64,000 nt of DNA, from NCBI GenBank assembly GCA_017792365.1, contig CP051229.1, positions 434,001 to 498,000 on the forward strand, read 5' to 3'. Made by a program: the position numbers and the translations under genes. This stretch comes from Hyphomonas sp. (GTDB lineage Bacteria > Pseudomonadota > Alphaproteobacteria > Caulobacterales > Hyphomonadaceae). A model generated the notes under the pieces. That model was not told the origin of the DNA. It saw only the letters and a program-made list of their open reading frames with translations, and did not search any database. Below are positions 45,371-55,120 of the stretch, piece by piece (position 1 is the stretch's first letter; each line of letters starts with the position of its first letter).

Positions 45371-46666
45371 ATGACCGACAAGCCTATGCACCCCGAGACC
45401 ATGGTTCTGCACGCCGGATGGCGCGCCGATCCCTCAACGGGCTCTGTCGCCGTGCCGATCTACCAGACGACATCCTACCAGTTCGACAGCACCGAACACG
45501 CCTCGAAGCTCTTCGGCCTTGAAGAGTTCGGCAACATCTACACCCGGATCATGAACCCCACGACCGACGTCCTGGAAAAGCGCATCGCCGCGCTCGAAGG
45601 CGGCGTCGCAGCGCTCGCCACCGCATCGGGCCAAGCCGCCACCACGCTCTCGATCCAGAACCTCGCCGCGGCCGGCGACAACATCGTGTCCTCGACCGCA
45701 CTTTATGGCGGCACATGGAACCTCTTCGCCAACACGATGAGAGAGCAGGGCATCGAAGTCCGCTTCGTCGATCCCGCCGACCCTGCAGCCTTCGAAAAGG
45801 CCACCGACGAGCGCACCCGCGCCTACTACGCCGAAACGCTGCCGAACCCGAAACTCGCCGTCTTCCCCATCAAGGAAGTCGCCGACATCGGCCGCAAGCA
45901 CGGCATCCCGCTCATCATGGACAACACCGCCGCGCCGCTCCTGTGCCGTCCGTTCGACCACGGCGCCGCCGTGATCGTCTATTCCGCCACCAAATACCTT
46001 GGCGGCCACGGCACCACGATCGGCGGCCTCATCGTCGACGGCGGCAATTTCGACTGGGCCGCCCACAAGGATCGCCAGCCCGCGCTCAACACGCCCGACA
46101 AGTCCTACCACGGCGCCGTCTGGACCGAGGCGACCAAGCCAATGGGCCCCATCGCCTACATCATCCGCGCCCGCGTCACGCTGCTGCGCGATCTCGGCGC
46201 CGCCATGTCGCCCTTCAACGCCTTCCAGCTCATGCAGGGCATCGAAACCCTGCCGCTGCGCATGGCCCGCCACAGCGACAACGCCGAGAAGGTCGTCAGC
46301 TTCCTCGCAGGCCGCAACGACATCTCCCGCGTCATTTACCCCTCCAAGCAGGAAGGCGAAGACCGCCGCCGCGCCGACGCCTACCTCAAGGGCGGCTTCA
46401 GCGGCCTCGTCGGGTTCGAGCTGAAGGCCGGCGTCGAAGCCGGGCGCAAGTTCATCGACAACCTCAAGCTGCTCTACCACGTCGCCAATATCGGCGATGC
46501 GCGCAGCCTCGCCATCCACCCGGCCAGCACCACGCACTCCCAGCTCACGCCGGAAGAGCGCACGCAGACGGGCGTCTCAGAAGGCTATGTCCGCCTCTCG
46601 ATCGGCCTCGAGCACCCCGACGACATCATCGCCGATCTCGAACAGGCGCTCGCAGCCGCGAAGTAG
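45371..46666 (+). CDS. metY: O-acetylhomoserine aminocarboxypropyltransferase
   Basis: Makes homocysteine (or methionine) directly from O-acetylhomoserine and sulfide (or methanethiol) with PLP. The 431 residues belong to the Cys/Met metabolism family: PIYQTTSYQFDS, IYTRIMNPTTDVLEKRIAALEGGVAALATASGQAA, the PLP-lysine VIVYSATKYLGGHGTTIGG, and HPASTTHSQLTPEERTQTGVSEGYVRLSIGLEHPDDI. The length of about 430 is that of MetY rather than MetB or MetZ. It stands alone and ends before a strong hairpin. Confidence 0.93.
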   Translation: MTDKPMHPETMVLHAGWRADPSTGSVAVPIYQTTSYQFDSTEHASKLFGLEEFGNIYTRIMNPTTDVLEKRIAALEGGVAALATASGQAATTLSIQNLAAAGDNIVSSTALYGGTWNLFANTMREQGIEVRFVDPADPAAFEKATDERTRAYYAETLPNPKLAVFPIKEVADIGRKHGIPLIMDNTAAPLLCRPFDHGAAVIVYSATKYLGGHGTTIGGLIVDGGNFDWAAHKDRQPALNTPDKSYHGAVWTEATKPMGPIAYIIRARVTLLRDLGAAMSPFNAFQLMQGIETLPLRMARHSDNAEKVVSFLAGRNDISRVIYPSKQEGEDRRRADAYLKGGFSGLVGFELKAGVEAGRKFIDNLKLLYHVANIGDARSLAIHPASTTHSQLTPEERTQTGVSEGYVRLSIGLEHPDDIIADLEQALAAAK

Positions 46667-46695
46667 GGCGGCTCGCGTCGTTTGCCCAAAGAGAA

Positions 46696-46721
46696 CGGGC
46701 GGGCCCGACAGGACCCGCCCG
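46696..46721. terminator. Bidirectional hairpin between metY and the DUF883 gene
   Basis: CGGGCGGG (46696-46703) and CCCGCCCG (46714-46721) form a perfect 8-bp GC stem with a 10-base loop, 29 bases after metY and 24 bases after the end of the convergent gene on minus. No U tract on either side, but position between converging genes fits termination. Confidence 0.6.
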
Positions 46722-46745
46722 CACGTCAATTCAGTCGTCTGTCGT

Positions 46746-47048
46746 CTAGTGGCGGCGCGTCAGCGCAACGCATGCCGCACCGGCTGCGAACGCAATCGCC
46801 AGCGCCGTCATCGGATACGATTTCAGCGTGTGGACCGCCGCGCCGGATGCATCGCGCGCCACCGTCTTCGCATCGTCGTAGAAGCTTTCGCCCGCCGCCT
46901 TGCCGCTCTTCAGCGCCTCGCGCGAACTGATGCCGATGCTCTCGCCAGTGCTCTTCAGGAGCGCAGCGACGTCGCCGCGCAGAACCTTCAGGTCCTGCCG
47001 GATGGCCGAAAGATCGGCGCCGGGATCGGGTTGGTTGGAGCTTGCCAT
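46746..47048 (-). CDS. DUF883/ElaB-YqjD-like membrane protein
   Basis: Encodes 100 residues: a helical N-terminal part (ADLSAIRQDLKVLRGDVAALLKSTGESI), an amphipathic middle and a C-terminal TM helix (about 77-95) ending in RRH. This is the plan of the ElaB/YqjD/DUF883 family, inner-membrane proteins whose E. coli members can bind ribosomes in stationary phase. Single gene between two convergent or co-oriented neighbours. Confidence 0.75.
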   Translation of the reverse strand: MASSNQPDPGADLSAIRQDLKVLRGDVAALLKSTGESIGISSREALKSGKAAGESFYDDAKTVARDASGAAVHTLKSYPMTALAIAFAAGAACVALTRRH

Positions 47049-47147
47049 GTCGAATACCTCGTTGGGATCTGCTCTTCATCCAACGCGTCACCCCCGCTGC
47101 CGTTCCGGAAACGCTAGGTCAGGCCCGCTCCAGCCCCGCTAACCGCG

Positions 47148-47792
47148 TCAGCGAAAGCTGATCCGCACCGGCTCGCCGTTGATCTCCAGCTCCTGCGGCC
47201 CCGGCGGATCGAGCTGCTCCGGCGCACACAACCGCACGATCGAAAGCGGATAGAGCAGGTGCTCGGCGTGCAGCAGCCGCCCGGCCAGCGTCTCCGCCGT
47301 ATCGCTGCCGTGAACCGCTATCCGCGCCTGGGCGATCACCGGGCCCTCATCCACTCCGGCGGTCACATGGTGCACCGTACAGCCGTGCTCCGCATCGCCG
47401 GCATCCAGCGCGCGCTGGTGCGTGTCCAGCCCCGGATACTTCGGCAGCAGCGAAGGGTGGATGTTGATCAGCCGCCCGGCCCACCTCTCGACAAACCACG
47501 GCGTCAGCACCCGCATGAACCCCGCCAGCGCCACCAGTTCGACCCCGGCGGCAACCAGCTCCGCATCCAGCGCCCGCTCGAACGCCTCGCGATCCTTGCC
47601 ATACTGCTTGTGATCCAGCGCGAAGGTCGCAACCCCGGCGGCCTCCGCCTTCGACAACCCCGCCGCGTCCGGCCGGTTCGACCCCACCGTCACGATCTCA
47701 GCTGGCCAGTCAGCGGTCCTGGCTGCGCGCAACAGCGCTTCCATGTTCGAGCCGCGGCCCGAAATCAGGATACCCAGTCGCTTCCGGCTCAC
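47148..47792 (-). CDS. purN: Phosphoribosylglycinamide formyltransferase
   Basis: Transfers a formyl group from 10-formyl-THF to GAR in purine synthesis. The 214 residues contain [13 protein letters not shown], the catalytic [47 protein letters not shown] segment and the usual Asn-His-Asp set. The start overlaps the purM stop by 4 bases; purM-purN is a standard pair. Confidence 0.95.
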   Translation of the reverse strand: MSRKRLGILISGRGSNMEALLRAARTADWPAEIVTVGSNRPDAAGLSKAEAAGVATFALDHKQYGKDREAFERALDAELVAAGVELVALAGFMRVLTPWFVERWAGRLINIHPSLLPKYPGLDTHQRALDAGDAEHGCTVHHVTAGVDEGPVIAQARIAVHGSDTAETLAGRLLHAEHLLYPLSIVRLCAPEQLDPPGPQELEINGEPVRISFR

Positions 47793-48820
47793 GCTTCCGC
47801 AACCTCGCCGATCACGAAGGCGGACTCATCCGCCTCCGCCAGCGCCGACAGCACATCCATCACGTCATCGGCGGCCACCGAAACGATCATGCCGACGCCG
47901 CAATTGAACGTCCGCAGCATCTCGGTGTCGCTGATCTGCCCGATCTTCTGCATCCACTCGAACACCGGCGGGAAGGCCCATGCCTCCAGATCGATCTTCG
48001 GCTTCAGATGGTCCGGCAGCATGCGCGGCGTGTTCTCGGTGATCCCGCCGCCCGTAATGTGCGCCAGCCCCTTCAGCTTGCCCGCCCGGATCAGCGGCAA
48101 CAGCGCCTTCACATAGATCCGCGTCGGCGCCAGCAGCGCTTCGCCGACCGTCGCGCCCTCTGCAAACGGCGCGGCGTCCGACCAGCCCAGCCCGCTGCGC
48201 TCCACGATTTTGCGCACCAGCGAATACCCGTTCGAGTGCGGCCCCGACGAGGGCAGGGCGATCAGGACATCCCCCGCCGCCATCTCACTCGTTCGCGGCA
48301 GCACGGCGCCACGCTCCACCGCGCCAACCGCAAAGCCCGCCATGTCGTAATGATTGGCGCCATACATCCCGGGCATCTCGGCCGTCTCGCCGCCGACCAG
48401 CGCACACCCGGCCTGCCGGCACCCCTCGGCCACCCCGGCCACCACCTTGGCCGCCACTCCCGGTTCAAGCCGCCCCGTGGCAAAATAATCGAGGAAAAAC
48501 AGCGGCTCAGCGCCCTGCGCGAGAATGTCGTTCACACACATCGCCACCAGGTCGACGCCCACCGTCTCATGCATCCCGGTCTCGATGGCCACCAGCAGCT
48601 TGGTGCCGACCCCATCCGCGCCCGACACCAGAATCGGATCGCTGAACCCCGCAGCCTTGAGGTCGAACAGCCCCCCAAACCCGCCAAGCGCTGCATCCGC
48701 CCCCGGCCGCCGGGTCGACGCCGCCAGCGGCTTGATCGCGTCCACAAGCGCGTCCCCGGCATCGATATCGACGCCTGAGTCCTTGTAGGTCAGCGGTTGT
48801 TGCGGATTCTCATCGTTCAT
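47789..48820 (-). CDS. purM: Phosphoribosylformylglycinamidine cyclo-ligase
   Basis: ATP-dependent closure of the imidazole ring to AIR. The 343 residues from ATG at 48820 start with [27 protein letters not shown], the family N-terminus; an ATG 108 bases upstream would add a nonconserved extension. Other motifs are [55 protein letters not shown] and [17 protein letters not shown]. Divergent from the DUF2066 gene. Confidence 0.95.
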   Translation of the reverse strand: MNDENPQQPLTYKDSGVDIDAGDALVDAIKPLAASTRRPGADAALGGFGGLFDLKAAGFSDPILVSGADGVGTKLLVAIETGMHETVGVDLVAMCVNDILAQGAEPLFFLDYFATGRLEPGVAAKVVAGVAEGCRQAGCALVGGETAEMPGMYGANHYDMAGFAVGAVERGAVLPRTSEMAAGDVLIALPSSGPHSNGYSLVRKIVERSGLGWSDAAPFAEGATVGEALLAPTRIYVKALLPLIRAGKLKGLAHITGGGITENTPRMLPDHLKPKIDLEAWAFPPVFEWMQKIGQISDTEMLRTFNCGVGMIVSVAADDVMDVLSALAEADESAFVIGEVAEA

Positions 48821-48919
48821 GACAGGCGGATTAACACGTGGTTCCCGGCCTCGCCAGCATCCACATTTCCGCTGCGCCAGCATCTTCGCTTTGCCGCAAC
48901 CCGCTGCTAGGAAACGCTC

Positions 48920-49921
48920 ATGAAACACATCGCGCGACTCTTCCTCGTCCTGTTCGCCTCAGCGGCCATGCTGGTCCCCGCCCACGCCGACGTCTTCCGC
49001 ATCAGCGGCATCGCGGTCGACGAGACCGCGCCAAACCAGACCGAAGCGCGCGCCAACGCCCGCACCAACGCGCGCCTCGCGGCAGCCAACCTCCTGATCG
49101 ACCGCCTGACGCTGCCTGAAGACCGCGCATCCGCCACCAGCCCGATCGACGTCTCGGAAATCGCCCGCTTCACCAACTCGATCGACACCGACGGCGAGGA
49201 AAAATACACCACCACGCGCTACATCTCGGTGCTGGCCGTCAACTTCGACGCCGACACGGTCCGCGACTACCTCGAAGCCCGCAACGTCCCCTATGTCGAC
49301 GGTCAGGCCGGCCTTGCGCTGCTCGTCCCCGTCGCGGGCCAGAACGTCGCCCCGGAAGCCTGGTCACAGGCATGGGCGGGCAGGTCCAACGACAACGTCC
49401 TCACGCCCTACGTCGCATCGACAGCAATCTTCGATCGGCCGGTCACATGGGCCGACGTCGCCGCCGAAGCTTCGTCCGCAGGCGCCTCGCGCGCCCTCGT
49501 CGCCGCCGCCTACATGTCCAATGGCGCGCTCTATTCCCGCCTCAGCGAACTGACGCCGGAAGGCGAGGAACGCGCCATCGCCGTCGCCGGCCCCTACGCC
49601 TCCTACGCGGAAGCGCAGGCCGGCTCGGTCGAGACCGCCCAGCGCGAATGGAAACGCGCCTCGGTCGTCCGCACCACCGGCGCCGCCGTGATGGACGTTG
49701 TCGCCCGCTTCAGCGACATCCGCGAATGGGTCACGATCCGCAAGGCCGTCGAAGCCTCGCGCATCGTCCGCGAGCTCGACGTCCAGTCGATCTCGGTATC
49801 GGGCGCCGACCTCTCATTCGTCTTCGCCGGACGCCCCGACCAGCTCGCTGCCGATCTCCGTTCGCGCGGCCTGCAGCTCTCGGGCACCGACGACGGCTAC
49901 GTCATCACGACCGCCCGCTGA
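48920..49921 (+). CDS. DUF2066 exported protein
   Basis: Encodes 333 residues with a cleavable signal ([23 protein letters not shown]). The N-terminal third reads [40 protein letters not shown], the DUF2066 signature, and there is no TM helix after the signal, so a periplasmic role is likely. Function unknown. In related genomes a DUF2066 gene commonly lies beside hda and purM, as here. Confidence 0.85.
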   Translation: MKHIARLFLVLFASAAMLVPAHADVFRISGIAVDETAPNQTEARANARTNARLAAANLLIDRLTLPEDRASATSPIDVSEIARFTNSIDTDGEEKYTTTRYISVLAVNFDADTVRDYLEARNVPYVDGQAGLALLVPVAGQNVAPEAWSQAWAGRSNDNVLTPYVASTAIFDRPVTWADVAAEASSAGASRALVAAAYMSNGALYSRLSELTPEGEERAIAVAGPYASYAEAQAGSVETAQREWKRASVVRTTGAAVMDVVARFSDIREWVTIRKAVEASRIVRELDVQSISVSGADLSFVFAGRPDQLAADLRSRGLQLSGTDDGYVITTAR

Positions 49922-49973
49922 TCCAACAGGCGCCGACAGCCAGCGCCGCGCCAGTCCGCACGGAGCCGTCGCA

Positions 49974-50627
49974 TTGCAGCAGCTCTTCCTCGATTTTCCA
50001 AAGCTGGAAGAGGAAGCGCGCCCGCTCATCGAGACGGGCGCCTACGCCCCCGTCCTCTCCACCCTGCGAAACTGGAAAGGCTGGCCCGAACTCCAGCTGG
50101 CGCTCATCGGCGAACCCCAGTCCGGCAAGACCCGCCTCTTGAGGTGCTGGGCGGCGGAAACCGGCGGCGCCTACCTGCGCGCCGACCAGCTCGCCCATGC
50201 CGACGCCGCCGAGATCGCAGACCTTTCGCTAAAGGCCCTCGCCATCGACGACGCAGACAAGGTCGGCAGCGGCCAGAACCTCCTAGCCGCCATCAATCTC
50301 TGCCACGCCCGCAAGGCCCCGATCCTCCTTGCCGGAACGGTCCCGCCATCGACATGGTACGACGACCCGCCAGACCTCCTGTCGCGCACCCGCGCCATGC
50401 CCACAGTCGTCATCGACGGTCCGGATGAAGACGTCCTCCGCCAGCGCCTCGAAGACGCCTGCGCCCGCCGCCACCTGAATGTGCCGGAAGATTCCCTGCG
50501 CTTCCTCGTCGAACACATGGATTTCCGCTGGGATGCGATCGAACAGGTCGCCAACGCGATCGAGCAGACAAGGGGCAGGGCCTTCACCGTCAGGTCCGCC
50601 CGTAAGGCGCTGGATTCGCTACAGTAA
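49974..50627 (+). CDS. hdaA: DnaA regulatory inactivator Hda homologue
   Basis: A 217-residue AAA+ DnaA-like protein without the DNA-binding domain IV. The start is TTG at 49974, chosen because GGAG lies 8 bases upstream and the residues QQLFLDF that follow form the sliding-clamp-binding motif placed at the N-terminus in Hda proteins. P-loop GEPQSGKT (46-53), a diverged Walker B (LAIDDADKV) and sensor regions follow. Hda with the beta clamp promotes ATP hydrolysis by DnaA and limits re-initiation; in Caulobacter the homologue HdaA has this role. Confidence 0.87.
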   Translation: MQQLFLDFPKLEEEARPLIETGAYAPVLSTLRNWKGWPELQLALIGEPQSGKTRLLRCWAAETGGAYLRADQLAHADAAEIADLSLKALAIDDADKVGSGQNLLAAINLCHARKAPILLAGTVPPSTWYDDPPDLLSRTRAMPTVVIDGPDEDVLRQRLEDACARRHLNVPEDSLRFLVEHMDFRWDAIEQVANAIEQTRGRAFTVRSARKALDSLQ

Positions 50628-50759
50628 ATGCGGGTCGCGCATTGCGCGAAACTGTCAAAAATCCCCGCAAACTCAGCCAATCCGTAATAAATTGGTGCTA
50701 ACTATGCATTGAACCGGCGCAAAGTCCGGATCCGCAGGTGATGAAAAGGGACTGGCGAC

Positions 50760-53171
50760 ATGGCCAGCAAGGGCGAGGCGCAATCCCGCCAGAAGACGAC
50801 CCGGCCCGGCCCGCCAAAGCCGGAAGGCCACGCACGCCCGACGCGCGGCCGCCACAAGCGCTCGCCCGAAATCGCCGAGCTGATGGCGTCGCCGGCGCGC
50901 TTCTTCAACCGCGAGATCTCCTGGCTCCAGTTCAACACCCGCGTCCTCGAGGAAGCCGAAAACCAGCGCCACCCGCTGCTGGAACGCCTCCGCTTCCTCT
51001 CGATCTCGGCCAGCAACCTCGACGAATTCTACATGGTCCGCGTCGCCGGCCTGCGCCAGCAGACCCTGCGCTCGACCGGCGCCAAGACCAGCCAGGACGG
51101 CCTCACGCCCGCCGAACAGCTGGTGAAGATTTCCGAGCAGTCCGACAAGCTGAACGCCGAACAGCAGCGCATCTGGAACCTCGTACGCGACGACATGGAC
51201 AAGGTCGGGCTCTCCGTCCTCGACCCGCACGAGCTCAACAGCGCCGATCGCAAGTGGATCGAATCCGAGTTCATGCTGAAGGTCTTCCCGGTGCTGACGC
51301 CGCTGGCGATCGATCCGGCGCACCCGTTCCCCTTCGTGCCGAACCTCGGCTTCGCCGTCGGCTTCGCGCTCAAGCGCAAGGTGTCCAACGTCCACTTCAA
51401 CGCGATGGTGCTGATCCCGTCCCACGTCGCGCGCTTCATGGAGCTGCCGGAGAAGAAGGGCGCCGGCCGCCGCTTCATCTCGCTCGAAAACGTCATCACG
51501 ATCTGCCAGCCCGTCCTGTTCCCGGACTGCGCGATGGAAGGCCGCTGCCTCCTGCGCGTCATCCGCGACAGCGAACTGGAGATCGAGGAAGAAGCCGAAG
51601 ATCTCGTCCGCGAATTCGAGATCCTGCTGAAACAGCGCCGTCGCGGCCGTCTCGTCCAGCTCAAGATCGAAAAGAACGCCCCGGATAAGCTCAAGCAGTT
51701 CTTCGTGCGCGAGTTCAAGGCCGAACCCATCGACATCACCGAGGTCGACGGCCTCATCGGCATGGACCAGCTCTCCGAGCTCATCGTCTCCGACCAGCCG
51801 GACCTGATCTTCAAGCCGTTCGAACCGCGCTTCCCCGAGCGCGTCCGCGAACACGGCGGCGACCTCTTCGCAGCGATCAAGGAAAAGGACTTCTGCGTCC
51901 ACCACCCCTACGAATCGTTCGACGTCGTCCTGCAATTCCTATCGCAGGCCGCGCGCGATCCCGATGTCGTCGCCATCAAGCAGACGCTCTACCGCACCTC
52001 GAAGAACTCGCCGATCGTCGCCGCCCTGATCGAGGCCGCCGAAGCCGGCAAGAACGTCACCGCGCTGGTCGAGATCAAGGCCCGCTTCGACGAGGAGGCC
52101 AACCTCCGCTGGGCCCGCGACCTCGAACGCGCCGGCGCCCAGGTCGTCTACGGCTTCATCGACCTCAAGACCCACTCGAAAGTCTCGCTCGTCCTCCGCC
52201 GCGAGAAGGGCGAGCTGCGCACCTACACCCACTTCGGCACGGGCAACTACCACCCGATCACCGCGCGCATCTACGACGACCTCTCGCTGTTCACCGACGA
52301 GGAATCGCTCGGCCGCGATGCCGGCCGCCTGTTCAACTACGTCACCGGATACTCGCGCCCGCAGAACCTCGAAGGCGTCGCCCTCGCGCCGATCAACCTC
52401 AAGTCCACGCTACTGGAAAACATCGACGCCGAGATCGCGCTCGCCCGGAAGGGACGCAAGGCGACCATCTGGGCCAAGATGAACTCGCTCGTCGATCCGG
52501 TCATCATCGACCGCCTCTATGAGGCCAGCCAGGCCGGCGTCGACATCCAGCTCGTCGTCCGCGGCATCTGCTGCCTGCGACCCGGTGTCCCGGGCATGTC
52601 CGACAATATCAAGGTGAAGTCGATCGTCGGCCGCTTCCTCGAACACGCCCGCATCGTGTGTTTCGGCGCCGGCTCGCCGCTGCCATCGCCCCACGCCAAG
52701 GTGTTCATCTCGTCCGCCGACTGGATGCCGCGCAACCTCGACAACCGCATCGAAGCTCTCGTTCCGGTGCTCAACCCCACGGTCCACAAGCAGGTTCTCG
52801 AACAGATCATGGTCGCCAACCTCGAGGACAACATGCAGAGCTGGACCTTGAAACCCGATGGCGGTTATGTGCGTAGTGCGCCCAGGGACGGTGAGTCTCC
52901 GTTCTCGGCGCATGAGTATTTCCTCGAAACGCCGTCTTTGTCGGGTCGGGGAAGCGCGCTGCGGATGGCGAAGCCGCCGCAGCTGAGACCCCGGGCTAGG
53001 CGCTCAAGGCCATTCCCGGGCCGGTTAGGGCAGGGTGCACGATGCTGGCGACTTCTCTGTCCCGGACGCGCAAGACTGGTCGCCCGATCCGCGTCCGCCG
53101 TATCGGCGTCGTCGACGTCGGCTCCAACTCCGTCCGTCTCGTCGTCCATGATGTGCGCGGCCGCGCCATGA
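50760..53171 (+). CDS. ppk1: Polyphosphate kinase 1, C-terminus uncertain
   Basis: Makes polyphosphate from ATP. The product shows the PPK1 domains in order: N-terminal (FFNREISWLQFNTRVLEEAEN), head, and two catalytic phospholipase-D-like domains with the phospho-His in FGTGNYHPITARIYDDLSLFT and DPDVVAIKQTLYRTS, then SSADWMPRNLDNRIEALVPV. After LETPSLSGRGSAL the last 65 or so residues are not family-like and run 130 bases into ppx. The true end is therefore probably near 53000, after an indel; the final codons also show different codon use from the rest. Confidence 0.9.
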   Translation: MASKGEAQSRQKTTRPGPPKPEGHARPTRGRHKRSPEIAELMASPARFFNREISWLQFNTRVLEEAENQRHPLLERLRFLSISASNLDEFYMVRVAGLRQQTLRSTGAKTSQDGLTPAEQLVKISEQSDKLNAEQQRIWNLVRDDMDKVGLSVLDPHELNSADRKWIESEFMLKVFPVLTPLAIDPAHPFPFVPNLGFAVGFALKRKVSNVHFNAMVLIPSHVARFMELPEKKGAGRRFISLENVITICQPVLFPDCAMEGRCLLRVIRDSELEIEEEAEDLVREFEILLKQRRRGRLVQLKIEKNAPDKLKQFFVREFKAEPIDITEVDGLIGMDQLSELIVSDQPDLIFKPFEPRFPERVREHGGDLFAAIKEKDFCVHHPYESFDVVLQFLSQAARDPDVVAIKQTLYRTSKNSPIVAALIEAAEAGKNVTALVEIKARFDEEANLRWARDLERAGAQVVYGFIDLKTHSKVSLVLRREKGELRTYTHFGTGNYHPITARIYDDLSLFTDEESLGRDAGRLFNYVTGYSRPQNLEGVALAPINLKSTLLENIDAEIALARKGRKATIWAKMNSLVDPVIIDRLYEASQAGVDIQLVVRGICCLRPGVPGMSDNIKVKSIVGRFLEHARIVCFGAGSPLPSPHAKVFISSADWMPRNLDNRIEALVPVLNPTVHKQVLEQIMVANLEDNMQSWTLKPDGGYVRSAPRDGESPFSAHEYFLETPSLSGRGSALRMAKPPQLRPRARRSRPFPGRLGQGARCWRLLCPGRARLVARSASAVSASSTSAPTPSVSSSMMCAAAP

Positions 53172-54547
53172 ACCAGCGCTTCAACGAGAAATTCCTCGCC
53201 GGCCTCGGCCGCGACATGCAGGAAACCGGCAAGCTCCACCCCGAAGGCGTCGAACAGGCCATCACCGCGCTTAAGCGCTTCGCCGCCATCACCCGCGCCC
53301 AGAAAACCGACCTCGTCATCCCGTTCGCAACCGCCGCCGTGCGCGACGCTGCCGACGGCGCCGACTTCTGCCGCCGCGTCCGCGCCGAAACCGGCTTCGA
53401 GCTCCGCGTGCTCTCCGGCCCCGAAGAGGCGCTCATCGCCGCACAGGGCGTCGTCGCTGGCGCCCCGGGCATATCGGGCATCGTCGGCGACCTCGGCGGC
53501 TCCAGCCTCGAACTCGCCCACCTCCACGATGCAGAATTCAGGGAAGGCGCAACCTTCGCCCTCGGCCCGCTCGCCCTCAACGCCGCCAGCGGCAAGACCG
53601 ACAAGCGCACCCTGTCGAGGGTCAAGAAGGCGCTCAACAAGTCGCAATTCTTCGACCGCAACGAGACCACGTTCATCGCCGTCGGCGGCGCATGGCGCGC
53701 CATCGCCAACATCCACATGGAGCTCACCAGCGCCCCCCTGCGCATTCTCCAGAACTTCGCCGTGCCGGTCGCAGAGATCAAACCGCTCCTCGCCGAACTC
53801 GCCAGCGGCGCAAAGCACGCAGACCTCGTCCAGAAGGTCGCCAAGCGCCGCGTCGCCACCATCCCGTATGCAGCCATGGCGCTCGACGTCATTCTCGAAC
53901 TCGGCAAGTTCGAAACCCTGATGATCTCATCCTACGGCGTCCGCGAAGGCATCATCTTCCAGGAGATGACCGCCGAGGAACGCGCCAGCGACCCGCTCGA
54001 CGCCGGCCTCGACGCCATGGTCGCCGCCGACAGTCACGCAGCCGATTTCGGCCGCGCGCTCTCCGGCTGGGTCTCCAACGCCGCCGCCTACACGCTCTCG
54101 CCACGGCTCACCAACGCCGCCTGCCGCCTCGTCGACATCGGCGCCATGCTCCACCCCGACCACCGCGCCGATCTCGCCTTCGAACTGGTCGCCCGCGCGC
54201 CGCTGCCCGGATTGCTCCATCGCGAACGCGCAGCCCTCGCGCTCGCCATCGCCACCCGCTACACGCGCCACGTCCAGCATCCCGTCTCCGACCGCCTGCT
54301 GGACGAAGATACCGCCAAGCGCGCCCGCGCCCTCGGCGCCATCATGCGGCTGGGCGCCAATCTGTCCGGCCGCTCCGCCTCGCTGCTCAAGAAGGCCGAA
54401 CTCGCCTGCGACGGTTCAAGACTCGATCTCTACGTCCAGCACTCCCACCGCGCCCTCCTGTCAGAGACCGTCCAGCGCCGCCTCCAGCAGGCCGCAACCG
54501 AACTGGGCATGGAAGCCGTCGTCCACGCCGACTTCAAGGACCGCTAG
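53042..54547 (+). CDS. ppx: Exopolyphosphatase (Ppx/GppA family)
   Basis: Degrades polyphosphate or pppGpp; the opposite activity to the preceding ppk. The 501 residues start MLATSLSRTRKTGRPIRVRRIGVVDVGSNSVRLVVHD, the ASKHA phosphate-1 loop, then FATAAVRDAADG, VGDLGGSSLELA and a C-terminal HD-like helical region. Its ATG lies inside the reading frame of ppk as read here. Confidence 0.92.
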   Translation: MLATSLSRTRKTGRPIRVRRIGVVDVGSNSVRLVVHDVRGRAMNQRFNEKFLAGLGRDMQETGKLHPEGVEQAITALKRFAAITRAQKTDLVIPFATAAVRDAADGADFCRRVRAETGFELRVLSGPEEALIAAQGVVAGAPGISGIVGDLGGSSLELAHLHDAEFREGATFALGPLALNAASGKTDKRTLSRVKKALNKSQFFDRNETTFIAVGGAWRAIANIHMELTSAPLRILQNFAVPVAEIKPLLAELASGAKHADLVQKVAKRRVATIPYAAMALDVILELGKFETLMISSYGVREGIIFQEMTAEERASDPLDAGLDAMVAADSHAADFGRALSGWVSNAAAYTLSPRLTNAACRLVDIGAMLHPDHRADLAFELVARAPLPGLLHRERAALALAIATRYTRHVQHPVSDRLLDEDTAKRARALGAIMRLGANLSGRSASLLKKAELACDGSRLDLYVQHSHRALLSETVQRRLQQAATELGMEAVVHADFKDR

Positions 54548-54723
54548 ACGCAAGCCCACCAGCCGTCCCACCGATCCGCAGCGCCCCGAAATCCGTAAAC
54601 AGCCACAGCGCCGCAATACGCCGGCGCAGCAGGAAACACGGATGCGGCGATGCTCCCACTGGCGGGCCCGAAACTCAGGATCGTAAGCTCCACCCAACAG
54701 CCGCCGTTTCGCGGAGACGGATC

Positions 54724-55077
54724 GTGAAGCAACCAAAGGTCACAGTCTGGTACGACGGCGCATGCCCGCTCTGCATCCGCGAGATCGCCTTGTTCCGCAA
54801 ACTCGACCGCCGCAACGCGATCAACTTCATCGACGTCGCCGGACCAGACGCCTCATGCCCGCTCGACAGGGTGGAGCTGCTCAATCGCTTCCACGCCCGC
54901 GAAACCGGCAAGCCCATCGTCTCCGGCGCAGCAGCCTTCGCCGCCATGTGGCGCGCCATCCCGATCCTCGCGCCCCTCGGCCATCTCGCCCGCGCCCCCT
55001 TCATCCTCGCCCCCCTCGAATGGCTCTACCGCCGCTTCTTGGTCATCCGCCCAAGGCTCCAGAAGCTGTTCCGCTGA
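54724..55077 (+). CDS. DCC-family thiol-disulfide protein (DUF393)
   Basis: A 117-residue protein with the DCC signature VWYDGACPLCIREIALF (Cys pair C-P-L-C near residues 15-18) and INFIDVAGPDA. The GTG start at 54724 is the first in-frame start in front of the conserved strand. The family resembles truncated thioredoxins with a CPxC-like site; a redox role is presumed. Downstream ITSV-type hydrophobic stretches (PILAPLGHLARAPFILAPLEWLYRRFL) suggest membrane association. It is 176 bases after ppx, with no other feature seen in that gap. Confidence 0.83.
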   Translation: MKQPKVTVWYDGACPLCIREIALFRKLDRRNAINFIDVAGPDASCPLDRVELLNRFHARETGKPIVSGAAAFAAMWRAIPILAPLGHLARAPFILAPLEWLYRRFLVIRPRLQKLFR

Positions 55078-55120
55078 TCCTCTGCGCCGGTGCAGCGGAA
55101 CACACGATCACGTCCGTTTC

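Noticed and set aside
45434-46537. 367-codon minus-strand frame opposite metY
   Set aside because: Gly/Val/Asp-rich shadow of metY with no motif.
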